From Hirsutella rhossiliensis (taxonomy: Eukaryota > Ascomycota > Sordariomycetes > Hypocreales > Ophiocordycipitaceae): a DNA stretch of 64,000 nt. Positions 11,009-22,373 of the stretch are shown piece by piece. Numbering within the stretch: the first letter of the stretch is position 1; each line of letters opens with the position of its first letter. The position numbers and the translations under genes were made by a program. The notes beneath the pieces are model-generated. The model made no database searches, was not told the DNA's origin, and saw nothing but the letters and a program-made list of their open reading frames with translations. The DNA lies in contig NW_025408684.1 in the NCBI RefSeq assembly GCF_020360975.1, positions 806,001-870,000 on the forward strand, written 5' to 3'.

Positions 11009-12544
11009 ATAGGCTTATAGTCTGAGCCTGTAGCCTCTAAGAAGCGGAAGTTAGCCTAGGTTAGTTGCTTAAAGGGGCTATAGAAAGCAAGGTCTATAAC
11101 CGAGGTCCCTTTTAAGCCTTCCCTCTAGTAGGTGCCTTCTATAGCTACCGTAAGGTCCGTTAGCAAGGAGGCCTTATAGCGGTCGAGCCAGCTAATAAGG
11201 GCTTCTGCCTTACGGGCCTTAGAGGATTCCGTAGACGGGTTCCACCGGGGGTAGTGTAGGTTAAAGTCCCCTGCTAATAGAAAGGGCTGCTATAGGAGCT
11301 GGGCTGTTAGTAGCAGCCTTTCTATCGTAAGGGGCCCTTGCCGGCCTTGGCTGGCTAGGGCCCCTTTAGCCTCTTTTTCGTTATATAGGTTAATAAGGGT
11401 AAACGGCTCGGCGCCTTCTACCCTTATAGCCTGTATATCGGGATCGCAAAAGAGGTCGAAGCTAGGGCTAGCTTCTATCCGGGCTTCCTTCCTCTTATAA
11501 GCTATAACCCTAGGTCTCCTATCGAGCTTAGGAAAGTTAGTAGAGGGGATAGGGGTTATAATATTATAGGCCGGATGCTGTATAGGGATATAGCTATTAT
11601 CGATCTTATAGAGGTAAGGCTCTTATAATAAGATAAGGTCCGCTCTTATTTCTAGGGCCTGCTCTAGGATCGATAGGTTCGCTGTTTCCTGCCTATTAGT
11701 ATTATGCTATATAATACTAATAGGGTCGTAGTTAGGCCTAGGGGGCCTAGGGGGCTTCGGGGGCCCTATAAGCGTAAGGGGGCTAAGGCTATTAGGCATT
11801 AGTTATTCCCTTATAGACTCCGCATTGCACCTTATTAGTCGTAAGGTGTTCTCCCTTATAGTTATAGCATTAGGCCTTAAAGTAAGAGCACCCTTAGCTA
11901 GCCTTGCAGCTAGGGCAGCTATGATCCTTAGTTAGGTGCTTTTCCGGGCAAAAGGCACACCTAATAAGCTGCCGGCAGGTCCGGGGGTTATAGCCGAAGG
12001 AAAGGCATCTATAGCACTACGTGCGTATAGTATATTCCTTATAGGCCTCGACTCGAAGCCATAGGCCTGCTATATAGAGGCCTTTTTTCCGGTATTCGGC
12101 CCCTATAGCCTCCGAAGGGACTACGAAGACAACGGACCCCGTCTTTTACGTTGGGCCTAGGGTGCCTAGCTACCTAGGCTGCCCTAGGATATCGATCCCG
12201 CTAAAGGTCTTAGCCTCTACGGCGAAGATGTCGAGGATAGGGGTCTCTAGGAGGTTAGGGACGCTCCGGGCTACTAGCTTAGTCTAGCTAGTAGGAAGGT
12301 CGGCCGATTCGATAGGCAGTCCCTTAAAGCATAGGGACCACTTATTCCGCTGCTCTAGAAGTTTCTTCGCTATATAAGGGGCTTTTATCGTTATAACTAT
12401 ATTACCTCTATTCGAAGTCGATAGAGCTAATATAGCTAGTTCCCCTATAGCCTTATTAAGCTCGTTATAAAGAGCAATAGGGTTAATGGTCGGCGTTAGC
12501 GATCCCTTCTTTAGCTTTAGGATAAGCTAGAAGTCCTCTTTTAC

Positions 12545-12625
12545 GTTCCTCTTAGCCGGGGCCCTAGCCAGAGCCTTAGCCGGGGCCCTAGCCGGGGCCT
12601 TAGCCGGGGTCTTAGCCGGGGCCTT
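12545..12625 (-). repeat. 12-bp minisatellite in LINE ORF1
   Basis: About six units of TTAGCCGGGGCC-like sequence. On the coding strand they encode a repeating four-residue A-P-A-K/R/T unit, a histone H1-like basic tract in the ORF1 protein. The same array is present in the copies near 30090, 34700 and 53140, with fewer units in the last. Confidence 0.75.
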
Positions 12626-13571
12626 AGGCGCCTTCTTTGCGGCGACCTTAGCCTACGAGCTAGCTTCGAGATTTCCTTTCGTAGCCTTAGGCTGCTAGGC
12701 GGTCTTAGGCTGGTGCGGGGGCTGTTGCGGGGGCTGTTGCGGGGGCTGTTAGCGGTCCGGGGTCCCTATAGCTGCCTTTTCGAGCCCTTCTATAAGGGTC
12801 TTATAAAAGGGTTCGATTTTTTAGGCTTCCTTAAGGGCCCAGAGGGCCTGTTAAAGGAAGCCCTAGGCCCGGTCCCTTAGGAAGGGGTGCTAGGGCTAGG
12901 GCTAGGGCTGCTATTGCTATAGGCGTTGGAGTGTAAGCCGGGTAGGCGTAGGGCTAATAGGGCTACTAAGAGCAGCCCTCTTTCGTCCCTTTACCTGCTT
13001 AAGGGGCTGGTTTAGCTGGAAGTGGCTAGCCCGAGGCAGGGATAGGCTAGGCCTAAAGATACTAATCTTAGGCCCGCTAGGCCCACTAGGCTAGATCGGG
13101 CTAGTAACCTAGGTAGGTACTAGGCTTATTTCGTTATCTTCTATCTCGATATCCTCTTAGCCTTAGTCTTGGTCTCGGGCTTTAGGCTTCCCTTCCGGGG
13201 TCCTTAAAGGGCGTTGGCCTTCTAAGGCTTCTTCTAAGCGGGCCCTAGCCTCTAGGGTGCTTATTTCGTCCCCTATATTAAAGGGGTCGAATGGGCCCGC
13301 CTAGGGCCTAGGCCGGGGTCCTGGGTCGGGTCCGGGCTTAGTTGCGTTTGCGGGGGGTACGTATTAGTCAGCGAGGGCGGGGAAGGGTTTTCCACCCATA
13401 CGGGGGAAAACCTAGCCTAGCTCGCTATCTTCGGCAGCATATTACGCACCCGCTAGTAGCTACGCGAGGCTGCACTTAGGGGGGCGTAATATGCTATTCG
13501 CGAGGGTTCTAGGCGTATGCTTTTTTCGTATTTTAGGCTTGGTTTCGAAAAGTTAGCTAAAAAGACGTGAT

Positions 13572-14480
13572 GATGTTGTTGGTTGACCCTGCCGTCGATA
13601 TCTTAGATCGGGGGCGTAGCGCCCGGGCCTAGAGGACCTCGACTTTATTTACCTCTATAATCTTATAGAGTAATCGCTCCCTATCTACCGTTACTACCCT
13701 TAAGGGGACGTTCTTTACGACTACCGTATACGCGCGGTAAGAGATCGTAGCCTCTAGTCTAAACACGGCCTTAACCTAGCCTTAGTCCCTTTAATAGGCT
13801 CTCGCCGCGGTATTAAATATAACCGCGATATCTTCGCTTTAGAGGCGCCTCGCTACTATAGCGCTTATAGCTTTTAGGGCCGTATTTACCGCCTTTACTA
13901 TATCCTTCGGTTCGCGGCTTAGGATTTCGGGCGGTGCCTTAGTAGGGACTACGATAATCTCGCGTTTATAGCGCGGTAGGACCTATTTTACTATAGCTTT
14001 ATATCGGGTCGGTCTCCTAGTCTCGGCTACGACCGCGGCCTAGGTTTACTTAGGGCCCCTAGGGCCCGAAGCGATACCTAGGCGGAGTTCTTCCTTAACT
14101 GCCTCCTTAATTATATCCCGGATTATCGTCTTAAAGCTCTCGTCTACGCGGAGCACCGCCGACGACGCGCTACCGGCGCGGCTCTTCGCCCTAGAGAGCC
14201 GTTCGACTACTGCCTATACCCTACCGAACTATACGCTTAGGATAAAGCCCGCGAGTTCGTTATATGCTACTTTTTCTATGGGGTCGCTCGGCGCCCGGGC
14301 CGGTATCGTATCGCTGCTTCGGGTTTATTAACTCGCTTTATCGGGGTATATAAATTCGGGTGGCGTCTCTTCGCGCCACGCGCTCTAATCGAGCCCGGTA
14401 CGTCGAGGGCCGCTACCACGTCTACCCACCCCTCGGCCTCGGCGCAGCATCGTTACTAAGGGTAATTAATGCTGCTAAAT
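13572..14480 (-). mobile_element. Second ORF1/gag-like retroelement remnant
   Basis: Minus-strand frames can be followed for about 250 codons with stops mostly at CAG/CAA/TGG-type positions. Recognisable stretches include EIIVVPTKAPPEILSREP and ISYRAYTVVVKNVPLRVV, in the style of an ORF1/gag-like nucleic-acid-binding protein of a retroelement. It is not the same ORF1 as in the main LINE family. Its C-terminal side is cut at 13571/13572 by the 5' end of the large LINE. RIP mutation is moderate: CpG is kept and CpA is depleted. Family assignment is tentative. Confidence 0.5.
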
Positions 14481-15645
14481 TAATTCCTAGTATTAGTTAG
14501 TATTTTAGTCGCGATGCGCACCCGCTGCGGGCGTATATCGGTTTTATAAGAAGTTTTTATAAGGATATAATAATATTTCCCTTAGCTACTAAGTCGGCTC
14601 GTTATAATACTAGCTAGTAGACTATATATAGGAAGAAATATAGGTCGCGATACCTTTATAGGCGCCCTTATAGGCGCCCTTATAAGAGCCCTTATAAGAG
14701 CCTATATAAAACGAGATCTATATTATAATACCCTTATACGAGCTAGCTATATAGTAGGATAAGGTTAAGGAGGACGTTTAAGATAAAGGAGAAGTATACT
14801 AAGATTTATATAGTAAGATTTATATAGCGAGGGCCTATATTAAAGATATAACTATTATAATACCGCTAAGCGCTTAATTAACTATTTTATATATATTATA
14901 ATAACCTTACTTTCCTTATAATAGGCGGCTCTTATTATAATACGTAAGGTAGGTATAAGGAATATATATACTTAAATTTATAGTATTAGCGCTATACCTT
15001 AACTAGCTATACTACTTCCTTTTTTTATATACTAAATAGCTAGAGCTATATACTAGTTAGTTAGGGCCTATAAGTAAAGGAAATAGTATATAATATAATT
15101 TAAAGTATACTAAGTAATATACTAGTATATATATTATTTAGTATATACTATTATATAATTATTAATATAGTAATATACCCTTATAATAACTTAAAAAAGA
15201 AAAAGAAAAAAAGATATCTAAGGTAAGGATAAATTTTTAACTAAGTATATACCTATAATAATACCTTATTATAGTATCTATATTTATTAATATATTCTAG
15301 ATAATATTATTAGTATTAAGAGATAAGGAATTTTATAGCTAATTATAAGCCGTATATACTTATCTTATTATTATAGCTAGCTTATTAGTATAATATATAG
15401 TTATTATAGCCTAAGTTAACTATACTTATTATATAACGTTATTATAATTTATAAATATTATAAGTAGTATTATATATTTAATAAGTATAAAGTCTAAAAT
15501 TTAATTATAATATATAGTAATAATTAATAATATAAGAAAGAGAGTATACTTTTATATATATATCTATACGTTTATAGTTATAAGTATTCCGTTTACCTTT
15601 TTCTATATTCTTTAGCACCTAGCTTAGTACCTAGCTCTATAGGTA
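14480..15645. other. AT-rich RIP-degraded DNA up to the SQS1-like gene
   Basis: No usable reading frame. A short 12-bp repeat lies at 14660-14705. The composition switches from TA-rich to balanced at about 15640, only about 100 bp before the start codon of the next gene, so most of that gene's promoter must lie in or beside mutated repeat DNA. Confidence 0.6.
14660..14705. repeat. 12-bp short tandem repeat (CCCTTATARGMG)
   Basis: Four near-identical units: two of GCGCCCTTATAG type and two of GAGCCCTTATAA type. The two variants differ by G-to-A changes, consistent with RIP acting on an older homogeneous array. Confidence 0.6.
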
Positions 15646-15745
15646 GTGCCTTTATACCGCGTTGGGTCTTACATATCTTTTCTCACTAACCTCCGTTCCT
15701 CGAAAAGTTACGTCTCATCGTCCATGCTACCCTGCAGTCAACACC

Positions 15746-17877
15746 ATGCCCAGAGCCAGGAAAAAAACACCTGCCCTGCGGGGCTCGAGGCCTACTCAAG
15801 GCCCTCGCGGGGGCCACTGTGGCGGTGGGAGACTCCCGGGCGAGCGGTCGCTGTTTTTCTCGGAGTCTGCGCAACCTTTCCGTCACATTGGCGAAGCATC
15901 TCTGCAGCCCGCGAAATGGGCTGGCTCATCCAATGTCACTGATCAACGAGATGGGTTCACGCTGGCCCAGGAAGCACGCCAGACTTCTCAACAGGACCAC
16001 TCCATCTGGAACCCCAACTGCAAACTACGCAGCAATCCAGTCGCCTTCCTCAGCGTCGGCACAAGTGAGCCACCCCGGCCCAGAGCAGCGTGCAATGACG
16101 TGCCGTCGGACAACCCTCCCGGCCACCGGTGCAGCCCCATGACCATGATGGAAACAGGAGACACATCCGACCTCGAGGAATCCAACCTCGGGGAATCCGA
16201 CATCGAGGAAAACGTCCTCGGCCCAAAGGACCCGGATGTCGCGGCACAGAGCATTGCCCAGGAAAACCAGGCACCCCGCGCCCGGGAGGCAGCACCATTC
16301 TTCATCGATCTTCTCGGCCAGAACTCTGGCGAGAGGGCGCACAAGGCATACGTCGGCATACCGAGTCGTGTGTCTTCGCCGGAGAGCAGTTCCAGCGGCG
16401 AGGTCATATTGTTTCGCGGCCGCAACAGAGGAACGCAAAACCGCGGCACGGCGCAGGTCGTACGCACCCTAACACACACACCGACCATACACGCCAATGG
16501 AAGGACACCAGTCGATGCCCAAATCCTCCATGTACGTCCACGTCCCCCGGCAATGGCACAGACTGCCAGGCACAGCCCGCGAGGCCGGGGAAGACGCAGC
16601 CGACGTGGTCCAGGTTGTGGCCATGACCATGGCAACGCAAGTGACGACTCGATCTTGGATGATTACATTGCGAACATGCTCGAGAACGGCGAGATTGAAG
16701 AACAAACCAGCCAAAAGCCGCATCAACGACGTGCACAGGATGGCATGAACACCTGCCAGTCTGTCCAGTCTAACGGAGTGAAAGGTTCCACCACGACCCG
16801 AGGCCAAGATGCTGGCCGGGAGAAGTCGGATGGTAGCGTTGGCGACAAGGCCACGGAGAACATTGACACACAGAGCCTGGATGGGGCACACAGTGGAAAT
16901 TCTGGAGCGGAGAGCGAGCTAGACGACGAGACACTGGCCAAGCTGTTTGCGGGCCAAAGCCTGGACCCTAGACTTGGGACTGGCCGCAACGACCAGCATG
17001 AAAGCGACAGTGACTCGACGGACGATGTTCGAGGGCATGGCCGAGGCCCAACGCCCCAGTGGGACGAGTTTGATTTCATGAACTGGGAGCGGCCTAGTCT
17101 GCAGCGGAAGAAGAGCAGAAGGTCGCGCGCGCCAATTCCGTTTGACGGTTGTGCCTCAACCCTCGAGCAACAGCTGCAGGCTGCATGGCAGAAGGACCGG
17201 CTCAGGAAGAAGCAACGGAAGAAGCAGCGCGAAGAAAGTCGGGTTCTCGGCATGCTTGGCCACGGGACGAAGCCAGATGACCTCAGAGTCAAGTACCCAA
17301 CTGGCATGAGCACAACGGAAGTAACACAAGAGCTGAGATCTTTCCTCGTGTGCATGCGTGAGACGTGAGTCTCCCTTTCCAGTTCACTGATCCAGGCAAG
17401 ACGGACCCCCAGGCTGACCTCAACTGTAGCCTGACGTTCCCGCCCATGGACCTGCATGCGAGGAAAATGATTCACGAACTAGCCAATCAGTTCAAGGTCA
17501 ATTCGAAATCGGCCGGTAAGGCAGACCAGCGTCGAACGACCCTGTTCAGAACGAAGAGGACCATGCCATACATTGAGTCGACGTTTGAAAACGCCATGAG
17601 TCGCATCCGACGCCGCCAACTGCCACGACCGGATGCCAAAAGGAGGCGAGCACCCATCAAGAGAGTGGCGGCGGGCGGTAGTCACACAGCGGCAAGCTAC
17701 CGAGACGGCGAAATCATAGGGGGAACGGCGGCCGAACTGGGCATCGAAAATCGCGGCCGAGCCATGCTGGAAAAAATGGGCTGGAGCAGCGGAACGGCGC
17801 TGGGAGCCGCACACAACAAAGGCATCCTGCAACCAGTAACGCACACCATGAAGCGCAGCAAGGCTGGCCTTGGCTAG
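15746..17877 (+). CDS. SQS1: G-patch/R3H domain protein, SQS1-like
   Basis: Two exons, 15746-17364 and 17430-17877; the 65-bp intron starts GTGAGT and ends with a CTGAC branch point and TGTAG. The product is 688 aa. The frame stays open upstream to about 15662 but without an ATG. The first in-frame ATG (15746) has a CACCATGCC context and begins MPRARKK, the basic start usual for this family. The first 500 residues are low-complexity, acidic/Ser-rich and poorly conserved. Residues about 541-600 form an R3H-like region (FPPMDLHARKMIHELA, then SKSAGK) and the last 44 residues are a clear G-patch (MLEKMGW, GILQPV, final KAGLG). Yeast Sqs1 is a G-patch activator of the helicase Prp43 in ribosome biogenesis and splicing, and the same nuclear/nucleolar role is inferred. 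The frame shift between the two open frames is fully explained by the intron, so the gene is not broken. Confidence 0.88.
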
Positions 17878-18289
17878 TGACCGGCCCCGGCCCGAGACGA
17901 GCAGGACACAACACACATCCTGTCGGGAGGTGACCCCAGAGCGAAGAAAAGGCCCCGGCCAAGATAGGTAGCTGCGGGGTGCATGAGGTTTGTCATCGTA
18001 GTCGAATGAGAAGATTAGAAAAATCAACATGTGCACGAATTCATTGCTCCGAGGCCATACCCTCGATGTTTATTGTACAACCGCAAACCCCGTTTGACCC
18101 TGTGAAGACGTTGCCCCCAAAAGCAAAAACCATCCGTAACGCATTAGGAAATCCCGAGAAAAAGACAAGGCGGATCTGGTGCGAGCGCCTGCGGGACCCA
18201 GAATCATGACACCCCGATGCCACGCAAAAAAGAAAAGAGACAAGATTCAGATGCATCCGTAAAAAGGCCACCCTCAGGTGCGCGGAAGC
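17878..18289. other. Convergent intergenic region (SQS1-like / H2B)
   Basis: About 410 bp between two stop codons that face each other. It must hold both 3' UTRs. Composition is balanced, and no further gene, repeat or clear AATAAA signal is visible. Confidence 0.6.
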
Positions 18290-18812
<523 letters not shown>

Positions 18813-20865
18813 GTTTGCGGATCAAAGTGCTGTGCAGAGGCAAAGGTCTTGTTGTGGATTTGGTCTGCTGAGGCGATGGACACGAGAGGCAAGTGGTCGG
18901 GCAGCGTGAGGTGGTTGGAAAATGGATGGCGGAGGGTGAAGGGTTTGGAGGGGGGGCAGGGTTTTTGTAGCTGAACGCGCTGTCGCGGCAGTGGGTTACT
19001 GATTGCTGGCCACTAATAATAGTCACGGCTAGGCACGAATAGCGGTTTTGCGTGGTGGCGTCTCGGCCTTTCGGGGGGTAGGAGAGGGACCCACATCGCA
19101 CGCTGGGCTGTTGGCGCGCGCGCGCTCGCGCGTTTGTGGGTGCTGTCTCGCGTCCGCCAGCGTGGTGCAGAAACAGCGCAGCACAAGCTGATTTGCGCAT
19201 GGAGAGTTATCCTTCCTGTCATTGCAATTCATGGGCGACACGGGAAACCGCTGGCTGGTAGTCCCCCACCTCCGGGTTCGCTACAGGACGCTCAACACTG
19301 GGTACTCGGTACAAGCTTCCATTTCCTTCTCCGTTCGTCGAATCCGGAGGGAGGGAATGTCGCGCCCTCTCGGGAGCCAACACTTCCAAGAGATGTGCAT
19401 TGTGGTGTGGCTCCAGCTTCATATTGCCCGCCTACCCACGCATCATTAGCTACTAGCCTAGGAGCTCGGGACGCTTCTCGGCTTGAGTCTGATAGCAGCC
19501 AGTCTATGGTTCAAGCAATCCTTGCCTGCTTGGGCTGGTGAGCGACTAAGGTAGGGACCTCGGCCTGGATGGAATTTTTGGAGTTAGAAGCACTGCATCT
19601 CTCTTGGGTGGCGCTTGAAGTTATCCCCGAGCCGTTTACCGAATGCGGCGGGCTGGCGCTCGATGCTGGGCGAGTTTTACCTGATTTATCAGTGCATGAT
19701 TGGTGGGCGCCATGAAATCCTTCGCGATGAGGGCAACATCCCCGGCCAAGAGTTAGCTAGGATGAAGATTGCCATCGAACCGGCGGTGTGAATATAACTG
19801 ATTCAAGTGCCTTTTCTCATGTCATGCTACTATTTCGCGTACCGCCCCCAGCAGTCCTCGCGGCGACGTCTGCCACCGCCTTGGCGGGTCACTTGGACGG
19901 AGCCTGGCCGGTTTGAACAAACTTGCTCTAAGTACTGACGAGCATAATGCCCTTCCATTGCATTGGAATGAAGCAATGACACTAGCACCAGCCTCTCTCC
20001 AGTGTGCAGCAGCAAAACCGAGAAAGTGGCGCCAGGAAAGGGCTGTGGTCAAGGCAGGCCTACAACACCTGGTGTTGGCTGCTCCTGGATACGGCGTTTC
20101 AGCAATGGGGCCAAGACGCCTCGCAATTCCGGCCACATGCCCCAGCGGTGTTCGCACAGGGGAGAGATGTTGCCGGTTTCCGCCTTGGTGCCAAACGATA
20201 ACATTGGTTGAGGCGGGCGAGGGAGTCGATTGATGCTCTCACGAGACAGGCAGGGCAATAACACGACGCGCATTGGCAGCACGTGGCTGCTGATTTGGAG
20301 GTACGTACTAGGTACAGTAGGTAGCTTACCACCTAAGGTACGGACCTACCTGCCAGGTACCTACCTAGGTACCTATAGCACTGCAAGCACCTGCTGGCCG
20401 GGTCGGAGATAGGTACCATGGCGCGACCGTGCCCACCTTACCTCAGAACACCTACAGTACCTAGGAAGGTTAGGTAAGGTAATTAGGTACTACTGTATGT
20501 GGGCACTTCCGCGGCGAAATTCGGTGCTCCTCTCCCTAGCCGCAATGTATTTCTTCCCTGCTTGTTTTGCCTGGACACGACCGCACCCACCCATTTTCCG
20601 AGAACGGATTAGCGCTGGGATGATGCTTCCTCCCTTTTTGCAGGTGATCCAGCATCACGTCTGCCACGCGCCGAAAACTACTTAACCTCGCGCGCCCCCG
20701 CCAGCATCTTGCCGCGCTCTTGGTGTTTGCATCTCTCAATTATCACTGCCATATCTCGACCACATCTCATCCGACCACCCCACCCAGTCCCTGCCACTCA
20801 AGTCTCATTGACTGACTCCTCGATTCTTTTTCAAACTCTCCAGACAACAAAAACCCGAATCAAAA
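18813..20865. promoter_or_regulatory. Divergent H2B/H2A intergenic region
   Basis: About 2.05 kb between the two start codons, which should contain both S-phase promoters. Short pyrimidine/CAAA-rich stretches precede both genes (for example 20820-20865). I see no clear TATA or conserved histone element and no additional gene. Several small open frames lack codon bias and family resemblance. The only distinctive content is the TAGGTACC motif cluster at 20297-20497. Confidence 0.5.
20297..20497. repeat. Cluster of TAGGTACC / GGTAC motifs
   Basis: Within 200 bp the palindromic word TAGGTACCTA and variants (AGGTAC, CCTACCT, GGTAAGG, CCTAGGTA) recur more than ten times on both strands, for example around 20355-20380 and 20455-20490. 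They sit about 400-550 bp upstream of the H2A start. Such tracts can be scattered repeats or binding-site arrays; the sequence alone does not decide. Confidence 0.55.
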
Positions 20866-21412
20866 ATGACTGGCGGCGGCAAATCTGGCGGCAAGGCCTC
20901 TGGCTCTAAGAACGCCCAATCGTGAGTTTTTAACGACATCCAAAGCCCCTCTTGATACACCGTTGCTTACAATAAAAGCAGCCGCTCTTCCAAAGCCGGA
21001 CTTGCGTTTCCTGTCGGTCGTGTCCACCGTCTCCTGCGAAAAGGCAACTACGCCCAGCGTGTCGGTGCGGGTGCCCCTGTCTATCTGGCCGCTGTTTTGG
21101 AGTATCTCGCTGCCGAGATCCTTGAATTGGCCGGCAATGCTGCTCGCGACAACAAGAAGACCCGCATCATTCCCCGGCATCTTCAGCTTGCCATCCGGAA
21201 CGATGAGGAGCTGAACAAGCTGCTGGGCCATGTCACCATTGCCCAAGGTGGTGTCTTGCCCAACATCCACCAAAGTCAGTATCCCCCAGCCCCTATAAGC
21301 TGCGACCGCATATCTCGCACCGGCGCGAGACAGATGCTAACGCGAGCTAAATACAGATCTGCTGCCGAAGAAGACTGGCAAGAGCGGCAAAGGTGCCAGC
21401 CAAGAGTTGTAA
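20866..21412 (+). CDS. H2A: Histone H2A
   Basis: Three exons: 20866-20921, 20982-21274 and 21357-21412; introns of 60 bp (GTGAGT...CAG) and 82 bp (GTCAGT...CAG, branch GCTAAC). The product is 134 aa. It starts [15 protein letters not shown] and has the full histone fold ([20 protein letters not shown], then the [18 protein letters not shown] region, and [15 protein letters not shown] in the docking/acidic-patch region). It ends GASQEL, the SQE-type C-terminal phosphorylation motif that lets fungal canonical H2A do the job of H2AX in the DNA-damage response. The start has an AAAAATGAC context. It is divergent from H2B, and its 3' end converges on the complex I subunit gene. Confidence 0.97.
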
Positions 21413-21789
21413 ACGCATCGCCTGGTGGTTCTGGTCTTTTGCTGGTTTTGCGAGGGTTCAATTGGGTTGCAACGGTAAATGAAAGGTTCACGGTTCTGGG
21501 TTCACGGTTGCTTTTTTGCGCATTCGGGTTGTACAATAATCCCCACGGCTACGGTCATGAATGAGAGTCTCTTTCCCTCATGCTGTTACAATGTCGGTCT
21601 GGCTGGATGTCCGACTCCAGTCTCTAGAGCGCGCCGTGTTATAAAGCGTTGCGGACGGATATTAATCATCTACCGTCACCGCCTGTGGGCTTAAACAATA
21701 TGATATTTGCCTTAAAACTCTATAAGCAGTGTTTGCGTCTATATGACCATGCAAGCCCACCGGCGGATGAGCTTCAAGTCATCTCGGTT
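21413..21789. other. Convergent intergenic region (H2A / complex I subunit)
   Basis: About 380 bp between two facing stop codons, balanced composition, no gene-like frame. It holds both 3' UTRs; AATAAT at about 21535 could serve H2A polyadenylation, but this is weak. Confidence 0.5.
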
Positions 21790-22373
21790 TTAGTGCCTGT
21801 TGGTCGTGTTCTCAGGCGCTGCGTCGGAGACTTGTTAGCTATAAAATGCTGATTCGAATAAGAGGGAGACAGAGCTCACGGTCGAGAACTGGCGATGGCA
21901 TGTTTCGCTCATATTTGGAGCCTATCAAGATGGATCAGCAAGCGGGAAAAGCATCGAAGCCGCACCCGGCTGATCCTGCGATTCTTCCTCACCTCCTGGA
22001 GCAGTTGGCGGAATGTATGGATCCGGGTGCTTCCAGCTGTCCAGCAACTTCTCAGTCTCCGATAGCAGGGCCTTGATATCCACGCGTCAGCATGGCAACA
22101 CGCTTTTCACGCCTAGCTTATTGATAAGGCTCATTTCGCTCACCCTCTGCTGTCTTGGGTCCGAAACGTTCCGATTGGCTTCGAAGAGAGATCGAATGTA
22201 AAGCGCCTGGCCTCGCCACAATTGACGTTGGACCGCCCAGTCCAGCGCCAGCTTGAGGGAGCGGCGGTAGAGAGATCTGAGCAAGTCACCGGGTCAAAAG
22301 CTGTTCGAATCCAAGCGGTTGCTCTTGGGGTCACCAATGCAGGAACTGACAATGCTGCTCGGTGCGTCGACAT
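21790..22373 (-). CDS. NADH:ubiquinone oxidoreductase LYR subunit (NDUFB9/B22 type)
   Basis: Five small exons on the minus strand: 22373-22351, 22276-22144, 22071-21993, 21921-21880 and 21818-21790. Introns are 74, 72, 71, 61 and each has a GT donor and AG acceptor (four introns in all: 22350-22277, 22143-22072, 21992-21922, 21879-21819); frames join without a stop to give 101 aa. The start is MSTHRAAL in a CAACATGTC context. Exon 2 carries the LYR-type motif and helix (SLYRRSLKLALDW, then LWRGQALYIRSLFEANR, DPRQQR). Exon 3 has ETEKLLDSWKHPDPYIPP, followed by TAPGGSKYERN, both typical of fungal B22 subunits. The protein sits at the matrix side of the membrane arm of complex I. Its first exon has only 23 bases, so the 5' splice choice (GTCAGT donor) is the least certain part. 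It shares a 607-bp divergent promoter region with KGD2. Confidence 0.87.

Larger units (their letters stand above)
6498..13571 (-). mobile_element. Near full-length Tad-like LINE with internal duplication
   Basis: Minus-strand element. Its 3' tail (poly-T in this view) is at 6498 and its 5' end, ATCACGTCTTTTTAGC on the minus strand, at 13571. In element order: ORF1 with a 12-bp repeat coding an A/P/K-rich tract (about 12550-12630), a poly-Q/P-like repeat (about 12715-12750) and CCHC knuckles (about 11880-12060); then ORF2 with APE endonuclease, reverse transcriptase, RNase H (FYTDGSK, complement near 7645) and a C-terminal Cys/His motif (about 6890-6940). Scattered TAG/TAA codons at former CAG/CAA/TGG positions kill both frames. 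The element is about 1 kb longer than its relatives because positions 8888-9947 are repeated in tandem at 9948-11008. Confidence 0.85.

Noticed and set aside
12545..12750. CRISPR-like or regulatory repeat array
   Set aside because: The 12-bp units are head-to-tail without spacers, lie in frame in ORF1 of every copy and encode a low-complexity tract.
1..15640. Centromere or other special chromosomal region
   Set aside because: Clusters of RIP-mutated retroelements occur in fungal centromeres, but here they alternate with islands of housekeeping genes every 10-16 kb, which fits ordinary AT-rich repeat blocks better. No satellite array is seen.
15988..16891. Long open frames on the minus strand opposite the SQS1-like gene
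   Set aside because: They are shadows of a GC-rich coding exon. They have no domain resemblance, and the plus-strand frame has clear R3H and G-patch domains.
17341..17430. Apparent frameshift that would break the SQS1-like gene
   Set aside because: A 65-bp intron with standard signals (17365-17429) restores the conserved sequence exactly, so no mutation is needed.
19134..20233. Extra genes in the H2A-H2B spacer
   Set aside because: The open frames are short, overlap in several phases, lack splice-linked continuation and resemble no family I know.
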